The notes under the pieces were generated by a model. The model was not told the DNA's origin, did not search any database, and saw nothing but the letters and a program-made list of their open reading frames with translations. This document shows positions 1 through 8,008 of a stretch of 35,483 nt of DNA, piece by piece. Position numbers and translations under genes: made by a program. Source of the DNA: Oscillatoriaceae cyanobacterium M33_DOE_052 (GTDB lineage: Bacteria > Cyanobacteriota > Cyanobacteriia > Cyanobacteriales > Laspinemataceae); assembly GCA_015296065.1 (NCBI GenBank), contig DVDU01000024.1, positions 1 through 35,483 on the forward strand. Direction: 5' to 3'. How positions within the stretch are numbered: the first letter of the stretch is position 1; each line of letters starts with the position of its first letter.

Positions 1-64
1 CCCCTGCCCCCCTGCTCCCCTGCTCCCCTGCTCCCCTGCTCCCCTGCTCCCCTGCTCCCCGTCC
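1..64. repeat. Octamer tandem repeat, unit cccctgct
   Basis: Six exact tandem copies of cccctgct fill 9-56, with degenerate copies at 1-8 and 57-64. The array may extend beyond the window start. The unit resembles the gtctccc(a/c) octamers at 13474, 22518 and 29435. It lies about 55 bp upstream of the aldehyde dehydrogenase start. Confidence 0.9.
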
Positions 65-117
65 CAAGTGGTGGCATATTATAAAATAGTCAATCAAAAT
101 TAGCCCCCATCATCTTG

Positions 118-1500
118 ATGCAAACGATCGCTACCACCCCCATCAGGGATGTCATTACTGCTCAACGCCAGTTTTTTGCCACGGGAAAGACCAAAGATAT
201 TGCATTTCGACTGACGCAACTGCATAATCTCTATCAAGCCATCAAAAATCGGGAAGATGCCATTTATGCGGCTCTGAAAGCTGACCTCAATAAACCCAAT
301 GTAGAGGCTTATTATGAAATAGTCGTTACCAGAGATATCAAAGCGGCGATTAAAAATCTCAAATCTTGGACGAAACCGCAAAAATTACCCATTCCTTTAG
401 AACAATTTCCCGCCCAAGCGTTGAGAGTGCCCGAACCTTTGGGGGTAGTGTTGATTGTGGGAGCCTGGAATTATCCGTTTAATCTGATAATTGCCCCTTT
501 GATTGGTGCTATTGCTGCGGGTAACTGCGCAGTTATCAAACCTTCGGAACTCTCCCCCCATACTTCCCGCTTAATCGCCGAAATTATCGGCGAAACTTTT
601 CCGCCCCATTATATTACAGTGGTTGAAGGTGGAATAGACATGAGCCAGCAGCTTTTAGCGGAAAAATTTGATTATATCTTTTTTACTGGTAGCCCAAGAG
701 TGGGTAAAATTGTGATGGAGGCAGCGGCCAAACATCTGACACCGGTTACTTTAGAGTTGGGGGGAAAAAGTCCTTGTATTGTCACGGAAGATGTTAATAT
801 AGAAGTGGCGGCTAAGCGCATCGTTTGGGGCAAGTTTGTCAATGCGGGTCAAACCTGCATTGCCCCGGATTATTTATTGGTGCAGCAGGGGGTAAAAGCC
901 CAGTTGTTGGCGGCAATTAAAGCGGCTATTATAGAATTTTATGGCAATGAACCGGCAAATAGCCCTGATTATGGGAGAATTATTAATCATAGCCACTGGC
1001 AGCGGTTGACTGGGTTGTTAGATGGGGGAGAAATTATCGTTGGGGGTCAGATAAATCCTGATGAACGTTATCTATCGCCGACGGTGATGGATAATGTGAG
1101 TTTAGAGGCGGCGGTGATGCAGGAGGAGATTTTTGGGCCGATTTTGCCGGTGATGGGGTATGGGGAATTATCGGAGGCGATCGACCAAATCAACCGCCTC
1201 CCCAAACCCTTGGCTCTCTATATCTTCTCCCACAACCCCAACCACCAAGAGCAAATCTTGCAGCAAACCTCTTCTGGCACTGTGTGCATCAATGATACTT
1301 TAGTACATTTCATTACCAGTAACCTCCCTTTTGGCGGTGTGGGTAATAGCGGTATGGGTAGTTGCCACGGTAAAGCCAGTTTTGATACTTTTTCCCACTA
1401 CAAAAGTATCTTAAAACGGTCTTTTCTGTTTGATGTGGACTTGCGCTATCCCCCCTATCGGGATAAACTCTCTTGGCTCAAGCGGCTATTGGGGGGATAA
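118..1500 (+). CDS. Aldehyde dehydrogenase, class 3 (fatty/apocarotenal aldehyde type)
   Basis: This 460-residue protein has the length of NAD(P)-dependent class-3 aldehyde dehydrogenases, which oxidise long-chain or apocarotenoid aldehydes to acids. The motif GAWNYPFNL lies near residue 117. The general-base glutamate is in LELGGKSP (E213) and the catalytic cysteine is in NAGQTCIAPD (C247). The C-terminus carries the family's NLPFGGVGNSGMG segment. The C-terminal basic and hydrophobic tail may associate with membranes, as in other class-3 enzymes (inference). A TTG at 115 is an in-frame alternative start; the ATG at 118 is preferred, although neither has a clear Shine-Dalgarno sequence. Cyanobacterial members are known to act on fatty or apocarotenal aldehydes, but the substrate cannot be read from the sequence. 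Confidence 0.93.
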   Translation: MQTIATTPIRDVITAQRQFFATGKTKDIAFRLTQLHNLYQAIKNREDAIYAALKADLNKPNVEAYYEIVVTRDIKAAIKNLKSWTKPQKLPIPLEQFPAQALRVPEPLGVVLIVGAWNYPFNLIIAPLIGAIAAGNCAVIKPSELSPHTSRLIAEIIGETFPPHYITVVEGGIDMSQQLLAEKFDYIFFTGSPRVGKIVMEAAAKHLTPVTLELGGKSPCIVTEDVNIEVAAKRIVWGKFVNAGQTCIAPDYLLVQQGVKAQLLAAIKAAIIEFYGNEPANSPDYGRIINHSHWQRLTGLLDGGEIIVGGQINPDERYLSPTVMDNVSLEAAVMQEEIFGPILPVMGYGELSEAIDQINRLPKPLALYIFSHNPNHQEQILQQTSSGTVCINDTLVHFITSNLPFGGVGNSGMGSCHGKASFDTFSHYKSILKRSFLFDVDLRYPPYRDKLSWLKRLLGG

Positions 1501-1607
1501 TTGGGTGAGACGGACAACAGCTAATCTGGTTGCAGATACTGGTGTGGGTGAAAGGTCAGATAGTTGGTAAAATTGAGATACTCAGGTCGCAAAACAGGGG
1601 ATCGGCT

Positions 1608-2159
1608 ATGTCCATGATTCAAATCATGTTGATATTACATTATTTTATGCCTTGGAGGGGGGGGCATCTGGTAGCGCAGGTACTGCTATCCCAAATTTAT
1701 GGGATGTATGAGGTGCAATATGCTTTGAAAAAGGCTGGGGAAGAGGAGGAGGAGGCAATAGAGCGGAAATTGTGGCGATCGTTCTGGCTCGACCCCAGCA
1801 ATACCACGACTAATGCCTATTTGGGGCTGTTTCGCAATGCTCCCATATTTGTCAGTCATCAACAGGGCGATAAAATTAGCGATAAATCCTTTACTCTCGT
1901 AGGGGAAACCATGCCTCATGGGAGGGTTTATTTAGAAGTAAAATCAGGTATGCCCGTGTTTTTGGGTTTAATCAAACTTACGGACGAGACTTTAATCGCT
2001 ACCTGGGTTGATGCTGATGAAACGGGAAAATTTCAGGTGGAAGTCACGCCCACAGACCCCATGCCAAAAACTCGCTATTATGTTTCTGCAACTGTGATGA
2101 GCGATCGGCTCACGGAAGTTACCCGGATGACGCTTATTCAGACTGACTCCGTAGGTTAA
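1608..2159 (+). CDS. Hypothetical protein with possible C-terminal Ig-like strand repeat
   Basis: I do not recognise this 183-residue protein. It has a hydrophobic N-terminus (MSMIQIMLILHYFMPW), an acidic patch (EEEEEAIERK), and a C-terminal half rich in beta-strand patterns. The segment GKFQVEVTPTDPMPKTRYYV resembles the strand pattern of bacterial Ig-like domains, so an extracytoplasmic or interaction role is possible (inference). The ATG at 1608 is preferred because the upstream in-frame TTG at 1530 has no ribosome site and adds sequence of no obvious character. It follows the aldehyde dehydrogenase by about 107 bp on the same strand. It converges with the gene at 2304-3146 across a hairpin at 2266-2292. 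Confidence 0.6.
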   Translation: MSMIQIMLILHYFMPWRGGHLVAQVLLSQIYGMYEVQYALKKAGEEEEEAIERKLWRSFWLDPSNTTTNAYLGLFRNAPIFVSHQQGDKISDKSFTLVGETMPHGRVYLEVKSGMPVFLGLIKLTDETLIATWVDADETGKFQVEVTPTDPMPKTRYYVSATVMSDRLTEVTRMTLIQTDSVG

Positions 2160-2199
2160 GATTATTTAGCTGGCACGGACAAGGTAGTGATAGCGGATG

Positions 2200-2262
2200 A
2201 CATTGGTCATTTGTCATTGGTCATTTGTCATTTGTCATTGGTCATTTGTCATTGGTCATTTG
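2200..2262. repeat. Heptamer tandem repeat (ggtcatt/tgtcatt)
   Basis: About nine seven-base units alternate between ggtcatt and tgtcatt. The same family recurs at 13293-13325, 19582-19660 and 27983-28027. Such short tandemly repeated heptamers are well known in filamentous cyanobacteria. Confidence 0.85.
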
Positions 2263-2265
2263 TGG

Positions 2266-2292
2266 TGTAGGGTGGGTAGTAACCACCCTACA
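2266..2292. terminator. Hairpin between convergent genes
   Basis: The arms tgtagggtgg and ccaccctaca form a perfect 10-bp stem around a 7-nt loop, between two convergent genes. It may terminate both transcripts. There is no long T-run, so the call rests on position and stem strength. Confidence 0.45.
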
Positions 2293-2303
2293 GGTGCTAA
2301 TAA

Positions 2304-3146
2304 TTAATGGTAAATTGTCCAATACCAGGCGGCGGTGTAGGGATGTAGCCATCCGGCTTCTTGTAGTCCCCAGTATAGACTTTGGTCGATGACAATTTCT
2401 AACCCCAAGAGATTTAATAGGTGGGTGGGTTGTTGGTTGGGGTCATATTTGATAGCCACAGTTCCCCGACATTCAATCCGCCAGCGTTGTGGTTCTCGGT
2501 AGGCTGTGGCGGTGATGGTAAAGGCGTTGAGAGCGAGAGCGACGCGGCGATCGTCCCCCAAATATTCGCCATAAGACCAGTCTATCACAGTGGCGGGCAT
2601 TTCTACTACTTGGGTCTCTGGGGGATAATGGGCAAGACTATGGATAAATGGCTCTAAAGCAGTGCGGACGCGGGGAGATTGCATGGCAAAATCTGAATCA
2701 AACCGGCGGACTTTTTCCCCTGGGAAACCTAGGAGGAGAGTCTCTTTGGCCACTTCAGGCATTCCTAACAGATATCCTCCCGCTGCCATGACGATATTGC
2801 CACCATAAATAGCGACTTTATTGGGGAAATTTAAAGCCCTAGGGCCGCTGGCTTGCAGTTTTGCGGCTAGGTGCTGCTGCCTGAGCATAATTTCGCTTAA
2901 TATAGGATACCATAAAATTAAACTACTGACTAGAATAATCACAATAATTTTAATTCTGTGATGCCATTGATGGATTTTGATGGGAAAAAATACGCCAGTG
3001 AGGATAAGCGCGGGAATGGCCAGAGAAATCACCGTGGCGGCGAGACTCCAGAGGGCGATAATTGTAAAAATAGTGAATCCACCGGTCATGCTGAGGCGAA
3101 TTAACCAGGATTTGATGATAAATTTAGCTCGATGATTTTGGTTCAT
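2304..3146 (-). CDS. Hypothetical membrane protein
   Basis: This 280-residue protein is unrecognised. The N-terminal 85 residues hold a basic start (MNQNHRAKF) followed by about three hydrophobic segments, roughly residues 20-40, 42-58 and 66-84, which are probable transmembrane helices. The remaining 190 residues are soluble and mixed, with no motif I can name (VAIYGGNIVMAAGGYLLG, DWSYGEYLGDDRRVALALNA). It lies downstream of the UbiA gene on the same strand with a 57-bp gap that contains two palindromic repeats. Co-transcription is possible but not shown. The start is the first ATG of the frame and has no strong ribosome site. Confidence 0.7.
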   Translation of the reverse strand: MNQNHRAKFIIKSWLIRLSMTGGFTIFTIIALWSLAATVISLAIPALILTGVFFPIKIHQWHHRIKIIVIILVSSLILWYPILSEIMLRQQHLAAKLQASGPRALNFPNKVAIYGGNIVMAAGGYLLGMPEVAKETLLLGFPGEKVRRFDSDFAMQSPRVRTALEPFIHSLAHYPPETQVVEMPATVIDWSYGEYLGDDRRVALALNAFTITATAYREPQRWRIECRGTVAIKYDPNQQPTHLLNLLGLEIVIDQSLYWGLQEAGWLHPYTAAWYWTIYH

Positions 3147-3160
3147 TTTTTTAGGAATTG

Positions 3161-3196
3161 GGAAACCCGGTTTCGCGGAAGTTACCGGGTTTCTGG
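3161..3196. repeat. Paired ggaaacccggtttc palindromes
   Basis: Two near copies of the small palindrome agaaacccggtttct lie head to tail at 3161-3175 and 3182-3196, the second in inverse orientation. Other copies occur at 13376-13390 and 17525-17539. They fill the gap between the UbiA gene and the downstream membrane protein. Confidence 0.75.
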
Positions 3197-3203
3197 GTCA
3201 GGA

Positions 3204-4088
3204 CTAGATTAAAATGCCGGTAATCATGCCAGCAAGTAGGATAAAACCAATCCAGACGTTTTGGCCGAAGATTTTGCCGTAAGGTTTGGTGAGGTGTTCT
3301 TGTCGCAGTTGGAGATATTGCCAAGTCCAAATAATCATGGCGGCGATGAGGGAGAGCCAAAAACCGAGGTGTAACTGCATGGAAGTGCCTAACCAGGTGA
3401 GTAAGGCTGCAGTACCGAGAAAGAAGATGGCGACGGCTTCGGCGGCGTAGTTGCCGAAAAATAGGGCGCTGGAGTTGATGCCAATGCGCCGATCGTCTTC
3501 GCGATCGCTCATGGCATAAACCGTATCAAATCCCAAAGTCCATAACACTGTAGCTCCCCACAAAATCCAAGCGGGAGTTACCAACTCGGCGGCGGCGGCG
3601 GTCCAGCTAATCAATACGGCAAAACCCCAGGCGATGGAGAGGACTAGCTGGGGGATGGGGAATACCCGTTTTGCCAGGGGGTAGCAGATGATGACGGGAA
3701 CGGCGGCGACGCAGAGCCAAAAACTGAGGCGATTAAGATATAATGCCAAAACAGCAGCGCAACAGAGGGCAACGAAGACCACGACGATGCCGGTGCCCAC
3801 GGTGAGAGCGCGGGAGGCCAGGGGGCGCGATCGGGTGCGCTCCACTTGTGGATCGATATTCCGGTCCCACAAGTCATTCACAGCGCAACCGGCAGCAGAA
3901 GTGGCAAAAGTACCTAAGACGATCACAACTACCAGGGGAACCTCTGGCGTGCCATTAGCGGCCAAAAACACAGCCCATAAGGCGGGAACCATTAAGATGA
4001 AGCGTCCGGCGGGTTTGTCCCATCGGAGCAGTCGCACCACAGCCTGCCAAGTGGGAATAGGGGTTTGGATTTCTGGTGAATTGAGCAT
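3204..4088 (-). CDS. ubiA: 4-Hydroxybenzoate polyprenyltransferase (UbiA family)
   Basis: This 294-residue integral membrane prenyltransferase attaches a polyprenyl (in cyanobacteria, solanesyl) chain to 4-hydroxybenzoate, an early step of plastoquinone synthesis. The first Asp-rich motif NDLWDRNID lies at residues 71-79. The second, YAMSDREDDRRIG, lies near 191-203. Both bind Mg-diphosphate. About eight hydrophobic helices separate and follow them. Length and the GFDTVYAMSDREDD signature fit the 4-hydroxybenzoate branch better than the homogentisate or chlorophyll synthase branches. It is transcribed divergently from ppx across 89 bp. Confidence 0.93.
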   Translation of the reverse strand: MLNSPEIQTPIPTWQAVVRLLRWDKPAGRFILMVPALWAVFLAANGTPEVPLVVVIVLGTFATSAAGCAVNDLWDRNIDPQVERTRSRPLASRALTVGTGIVVVFVALCCAAVLALYLNRLSFWLCVAAVPVIICYPLAKRVFPIPQLVLSIAWGFAVLISWTAAAAELVTPAWILWGATVLWTLGFDTVYAMSDREDDRRIGINSSALFFGNYAAEAVAIFFLGTAALLTWLGTSMQLHLGFWLSLIAAMIIWTWQYLQLRQEHLTKPYGKIFGQNVWIGFILLAGMITGILI

Positions 4089-4177
4089 TTGTCTTTTAAA
4101 ATCGCGCTAATTTCTCTTTATTAAGATACTCGTAGTCTGTTATTCTGCTGTGGGTTCTTAACCAAGGATACAGGGCA

Positions 4178-5824
4178 ATGGTCAAGTCAGTTCCCCTCGT
4201 CAAAATTACCCCGCCTACACCAGAGCAAGAGCGTGTTCTGGCGGCGATCGATATGGGCACCAATTCCCTGCATATGGTGGTAGTGCGGATTAACCCGAAC
4301 TTGCCAGCGTTTACCATCATCGCTCGGGAGAAAGAAACGGTGCGGTTGGGCGATCGCGAACCGGAAACGGGCAACCTGAAAACTGCGGTGATGGCGCAAG
4401 CAGTGACCACGATGCGCCGCTTTCAAGACATCGCCAAAAGCCTGAATGCGGAAAATATCATCGCTGTCGCCACTTCCGCCGTGCGGGAAGCTCCTAACGG
4501 ACGGGAATTTTTACAACAGGTGCAATCGGAGTTAGACCTGCAGGTAGATTTGATTTCTGGCTATGAAGAAGCCCGCCGCATCTACTTGGGGGTGCTTTCG
4601 GGGATGGAATTCAACGGTGAGCCCCACGCCATCATTGACATTGGCGGCGGTTCTACGGAGTTGATTTTAGGTGATGGTGATGAGCCCCGATCGCTGAGCA
4701 GCACCAAAATCGGCGCCGTGCGTCTGACGAAGGAATTTATTACTACTGACCCCATCAGCAATAATGAATTCCAGTATCTGCAAGCCTATATTCGGGGGAT
4801 GATTGAGCGGGGTGTTGATGACTTGCGCGCCCATCTCAACCCCGGAGAGCAACCCCGCTTAGTGGGTACTTCGGGCACGATTGAAACTCTCGCCGCCATC
4901 CACGCTCGGGGCAAGTTGGGCACCACGCCGGGTTCCCTGACGGGTTATCAGTTAACGCTTAAAGATTTAAAAGATATCGTCAATCGCTTGCGCAAGCTAT
5001 CTTGTGCCGAACGGACTGCCATTCCGGGGATGTCCGATCGGCGTGCCGAAATCATTCTCGCCGGTGCTTTGATTCTCCAGGAAACAATGGAAATGCTGGG
5101 AATGGATTCCCTGACATTGTGCGAGCGGGCGTTGCGGGAAGGGATTATCGTTGATTGGATGCTGGCTCACGGTTTGATTGAAGACAAACTGCGCTATCAA
5201 AGCGCCGTCCGCCAGCGCAGCATCCTGAAAATCGCCCATAAATATGACGTGGACTTGGAATCAGCGGAGCGGGTGGCTGCATTTGCCTTGAGTTTATTTG
5301 ACCAAACCCAAGGCAGCCTCCACCAATGGGGACCAGAAGGGCGAGAATTGCTCTGGGCTGCGGCGATCGTCCATAACTGCGGTTTGCACGTCAGTCACGC
5401 CGCCCACCACAAACACTCCTACTATCTCATCCGCAACGGTGAACTCCTCGGTTATACTGATACGGATATTGAAATCATCGCCAACCTCGCCCGCTACCAT
5501 CGCAAGAACCCGCCCAAAAAGAAACACGAAAATTACAGCAGTTTAACTGACAAAACTCACCGCAAAATGGTGAAGCAGCTTAGTGCGATTTTGCGCTTAG
5601 CCGTAGCGCTCGATCGGCGGCAAATCGGCGCCGTTTCCCAGGTGGCATGTGATTACCAGCCAGAAACCAAAGAACTGTACCTCAAAATCCACCCCACCGA
5701 CCCTAACGATGATTGCGTTTTAGAACTATGGAGTTTAGAGCAGAAAAAAGGCGTATTTGAGGCAGAATATGGCCTGAAAGTCATCCCCAAATTGGTAAAA
5801 TTACCCATAGCCGCTGCCGTATAA
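4178..5824 (+). CDS. ppx: Exopolyphosphatase / Ppx-GppA phosphatase
   Basis: This 548-residue protein releases phosphate from polyphosphate and may also act on pppGpp. The N-terminal actin-like ATPase fold carries the phosphate-1 loop DMGTNS (25-30), the phosphate-2 motif DIGGGSTE (154-161) and GTSGTIETLAAI near 230. The catalytic glutamate region is YEEARRIYLGVL near 129-140. The C-terminal half, from about 330, is the HD-like helical domain with AAIVHNCGLHVSHAAHHKHS. A likely ribosome site, aaggatacagggca, precedes the ATG. Length matches the long Ppx form. It is followed by a hairpin repeat that could act as terminator. Confidence 0.95.
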   Translation: MVKSVPLVKITPPTPEQERVLAAIDMGTNSLHMVVVRINPNLPAFTIIAREKETVRLGDREPETGNLKTAVMAQAVTTMRRFQDIAKSLNAENIIAVATSAVREAPNGREFLQQVQSELDLQVDLISGYEEARRIYLGVLSGMEFNGEPHAIIDIGGGSTELILGDGDEPRSLSSTKIGAVRLTKEFITTDPISNNEFQYLQAYIRGMIERGVDDLRAHLNPGEQPRLVGTSGTIETLAAIHARGKLGTTPGSLTGYQLTLKDLKDIVNRLRKLSCAERTAIPGMSDRRAEIILAGALILQETMEMLGMDSLTLCERALREGIIVDWMLAHGLIEDKLRYQSAVRQRSILKIAHKYDVDLESAERVAAFALSLFDQTQGSLHQWGPEGRELLWAAAIVHNCGLHVSHAAHHKHSYYLIRNGELLGYTDTDIEIIANLARYHRKNPPKKKHENYSSLTDKTHRKMVKQLSAILRLAVALDRRQIGAVSQVACDYQPETKELYLKIHPTDPNDDCVLELWSLEQKKGVFEAEYGLKVIPKLVKLPIAAAV

Positions 5825-5867
5825 TCTATTTACAGCACTTTGTCAAACGATGCGGGAATATCACAAA

Positions 5868-6000
5868 CCCTCACCCCCAACCCCTCTCCCTAGTAGGGAG
5901 AGGGGAGCCTGTGGAGACGGGGCGGTTTTGATTCATCAGCCCCTACTTCTTTACTCCCCTTTCTCCCTTTTTGGGAGAAAGGGGTTGGGGGATAGAGGGG
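5868..6000. mobile_element. MITE-like repeat with hairpin at each end (copy 1)
   Basis: A 133-bp unit begins ccctcacccccaacccc and ends gggttgggggatagagggg, so the termini are imperfect inverted repeats. Each end folds strongly. The left stem is 12 bp around one base (5881-5905). The right stem is 12 bp, 5956-5967 with 5973-5984, around ttttt. A 45-bp stretch of the right end is exactly repeated, inverted, at 35389-35433. Another full-length copy lies inside an adhesin gene at 25110-25293. No transposase is encoded, so mobility in trans is an inference. Confidence 0.75.
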
Positions 6001-6069
6001 AGACTGGCTTTCTCGCTATATGCGTCTGGCAACGATTCCACAAAATCACATCTTGGGAAAATTATCACT

Positions 6070-7236
6070 ATGATAATGGCAGGATTTGGGCAGCGGTATC
6101 TCATCACTTTGAATAGATACAAGTGGCTAGCTTTAGCCGCCTTTGCTACCTGTGCGGGGGTAGCAGTTGTCATCGGTTGGCAGAGAGAACCCCTGCCCAA
6201 ATACCTCGCCTTTGGCAGCTTAACCGCCAATCGCCCCCCCGTCACCTTCTCCGCCACCGCCAGCCAAATTCAGCAACAAGGCACCCAGCTCACTGTCGAG
6301 TTGCTCCTCGCTGACGATGTGATTAAAGCTGTAGCCGAAGCTCTCAAAAGCAACCCTACCGATATCCGCAAATGGGCGCAGCTCGGACAAGCAACCAATG
6401 GCATCAACGTCATTTATCGCGATGATGATGCCGAACGAGCCAAAGCCATCGCATCGGCGCTCATGCAAGGAATGATTCAAAAAAGCCTGTTGATAAATCG
6501 GGCTAGATTAAAAGCAGTGGTAGAAACTACCCAAAAACGCCAGGTAGAAGTTAAGAAATCCCTAGATGATGCCCAGAAAAAACTGGCAGAATCTAACCAA
6601 CCGGCGGAGCGTCAGAGTCTAGAGCAACAGGTGGCAAACCAACAAGCTCTTTATGAGAAAGTGCAGGCAGCTTTAAGTGATGCAGAAGCCGCCCAAGCCG
6701 AAATTGCCAGCAGTTTAGGAGTTGCCCGCCCCCCCGAAGTTTTTCCTAACAAAGCGCCTAATCCTTTCTTGGTGATTTCTGGCATCGGGATTTTAGCCGG
6801 TTTCGCCCTCAGCGCTACCAGTATTCTAATTGTAACCTTCTTCGTGAAAAATCCCCAAGCGGATGCCTTTCGGGAAAAGTTGCTCACCGCTTACCGCCAC
6901 CGCTGTCCCCTCACTGGCGCCGATGCTGATTTGGCTTTGGAAGCTGTGACTATTGAGCCGAAAATGGGGGCGGTAAAGGCGACTAATGGGTTGATTTTGC
7001 GCGCCGATGTGAAAAAATTATTTGAGGCGCAACTGTTGGCGATCGACCCTAAAACTCTGAAAGTTCTGATTGCGCCAGAACTTAGCAAGACGATTTATAA
7101 TGAGTTAGTGGGTAAACCTCTGCAATTACCCACAGATAAAGCATCCCGTCCTAGTATCGAGGCGCTGGCTGCTCACTATCGTCGCTGTGCTTGGGTTGCT
7201 GCTGATGGTGGGGCGGTGAAGGATAAGACTGATTAA
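6070..7236 (+). CDS. Wzz/chain-length-determinant-like membrane coiled-coil protein
   Basis: This 388-residue protein has an N-terminal transmembrane helix (WLALAAFATCAGVAVVIGW, about residues 17-36). A periplasmic section follows, ending in a long charged coiled coil (KKSLDDAQKKLAESN onward, about 155-220), then a second helix (residues 235-262, FLVISGIGILAGFALSATSI). A roughly 125-residue cytoplasmic tail completes it. Helix, coiled coil and helix is the layout of Wzz-type polysaccharide co-polymerases, and the PNKAPNPF segment just before helix 2 recalls the Pro-rich motif of that family. The extra C-terminal tail is unusual and contains no kinase P-loop. ATGs at 6070 and 6076 are both possible starts; upstream frame is hairpin repeat. 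The exact function is uncertain. Confidence 0.65.
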   Translation: MIMAGFGQRYLITLNRYKWLALAAFATCAGVAVVIGWQREPLPKYLAFGSLTANRPPVTFSATASQIQQQGTQLTVELLLADDVIKAVAEALKSNPTDIRKWAQLGQATNGINVIYRDDDAERAKAIASALMQGMIQKSLLINRARLKAVVETTQKRQVEVKKSLDDAQKKLAESNQPAERQSLEQQVANQQALYEKVQAALSDAEAAQAEIASSLGVARPPEVFPNKAPNPFLVISGIGILAGFALSATSILIVTFFVKNPQADAFREKLLTAYRHRCPLTGADADLALEAVTIEPKMGAVKATNGLILRADVKKLFEAQLLAIDPKTLKVLIAPELSKTIYNELVGKPLQLPTDKASRPSIEALAAHYRRCAWVAADGGAVKDKTD

Positions 7237-7361
7237 ATCCTTTGCCATATGGTTTCAATTACTGTAATATTAGTAAAGGTATCGCCGTCAAAGCCGCCAG
7301 CTAAATTTTGGAGATAGCACCAATGTCGGCATATCTAAAATACAATACATACTATATTGCT

Positions 7362-7367
7362 GGGAGG
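7362..7367 (+). promoter_or_regulatory. Ribosome binding site of the original HEPN gene
   Basis: The sequence gggagg sits 8 bases upstream of the TTG at 7376. It is the natural initiation site of the gene before its 5' end was duplicated. It now feeds the truncated first copy rather than the complete frame that follows. Confidence 0.6.
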
Positions 7368-7375
7368 GATATTGC

Positions 7376-7567
7376 TTGACAGATACTTACGGTAGAAGTA
7401 TTCAGCTAGGGGCTTCTCGTCGCCGCCTGGAGGACGCCGAAGCTCTGCATCGCCAAAAGCGCTGGTATGGCGCTGTTTGCCTGGGTGGATATGCGATCGA
7501 ATGTTCTTTAAAAGCTCTCATCTGCTATAATGAAGAAAAACAAAACTTCAAAGACACGGCTACATGA
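7376..7567 (+). pseudogene. Truncated HEPN-domain copy from a tandem duplication
   Basis: This 63-residue frame repeats the first part of the next gene almost exactly (SIQLGASRRRLEDAEALH, then YAIECSLKALICY) and stops at the duplication junction. It has the good ribosome site (gggagg before TTG 7376), so it is probably translated. It holds only the first two helices of a HEPN fold and lacks the LHNLAKLL helix. The repeat offset of 184 bp is not a multiple of three, which is why the frame breaks. It may be a pure remnant, or a leader whose translation couples to the downstream frame through the overlap at 7530-7567. Confidence 0.75.
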
Positions 7568-7750
7568 TACTTACGATAGAAGTATTCAGCTAGGGGCTTC
7601 TCGTCGCCGCCTGGAGGACGCCGAAGCTCTGCATAGCCAAAAGCGTTGGCATGGCGCTGTTTACCTGGGTGGATATGCGATTGAATGTTCCTTAAAAGCT
7701 CTCATCTGTTATGATGAAGGCAGAAAAAAAAACTTCAAAGACACGGCTAC
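7382..7750 (+). repeat. Direct tandem duplication, about 182 bp plus 185 bp
   Basis: Copy 1 spans 7382-7563 and copy 2 spans 7566-7750. They differ at a handful of bases and by a 3-bp indel in the A-rich stretch before cttcaaagacacggctac. High identity including synonymous sites indicates a recent event. The offset of 184 bp shifts the reading frame. Confidence 0.9.
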
Positions 7751-8006
7751 CTTCAAAAAAGGTATGCAAGGCGCAAATTTGCACAATCTGGCCAAGTTGT
7801 TAGAATCTCTCAATAGTCTGGAGCGAGCTATCCAATTAGACCGCACCAAGAAATACCAGGAAGCATGGAATACAATAACCCAACAGTGGAAAAACGATGA
7901 ATTGCGCTACTCAGACAAACAGGGTAATGAGGAAGAAAGCCAGCGATTTATCGAAGCTGTAAAGCTGCTACATAGATTCATCCTCGAGCAACAAGGAGAG
8001 AGCTGA
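7530..8006 (+). CDS. HEPN-domain protein, partner of the downstream NTPase
   Basis: This 158-residue helical protein matches the HEPN pattern. It has helix RRRLEDAEALHSQKRW, the hallmark AVYLGGYAIECSLKALI, then LHNLAKLLESL and a C-terminal helix ending in FIEAVKLLHRFILEQ. HEPN proteins are often RNases or nucleic-acid-binding subunits in toxin-antitoxin and defence modules, and many pair with an NTPase or nucleotidyltransferase. I do not see a clear R-x4-6-H RNase motif, so catalytic activity is unproven. The only in-frame ATG is at 7530, inside the truncated upstream copy and in a different frame. The first 11 residues (MKKNKTSKTRL) are therefore junction-derived. Translation may depend on reinitiation. 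The stop lies 2 bp before the next start, indicating an operon. Confidence 0.75.
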   Translation: MKKNKTSKTRLHDTYDRSIQLGASRRRLEDAEALHSQKRWHGAVYLGGYAIECSLKALICYDEGRKKNFKDTATFKKGMQGANLHNLAKLLESLNSLERAIQLDRTKKYQEAWNTITQQWKNDELRYSDKQGNEEESQRFIEAVKLLHRFILEQQGES

Positions 8007-8008
8007 TA

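Noticed and set aside
1-64. CRISPR-like array
   Set aside because: Units are 8 bp with no spacers; none of the window's arrays shows the 25-40-bp repeat/spacer pattern.
3688-4110. 140-codon frame opposite the UbiA gene
   Set aside because: Antisense shadow of a well-supported membrane enzyme; Thr/Arg/Ala-rich without domain.
5850-6116. Small plus-strand frame after ppx
   Set aside because: It translates the hairpin repeat element (PPTPLPSRERG-like) and has no start signal; the real downstream gene starts at 6070 in another frame.
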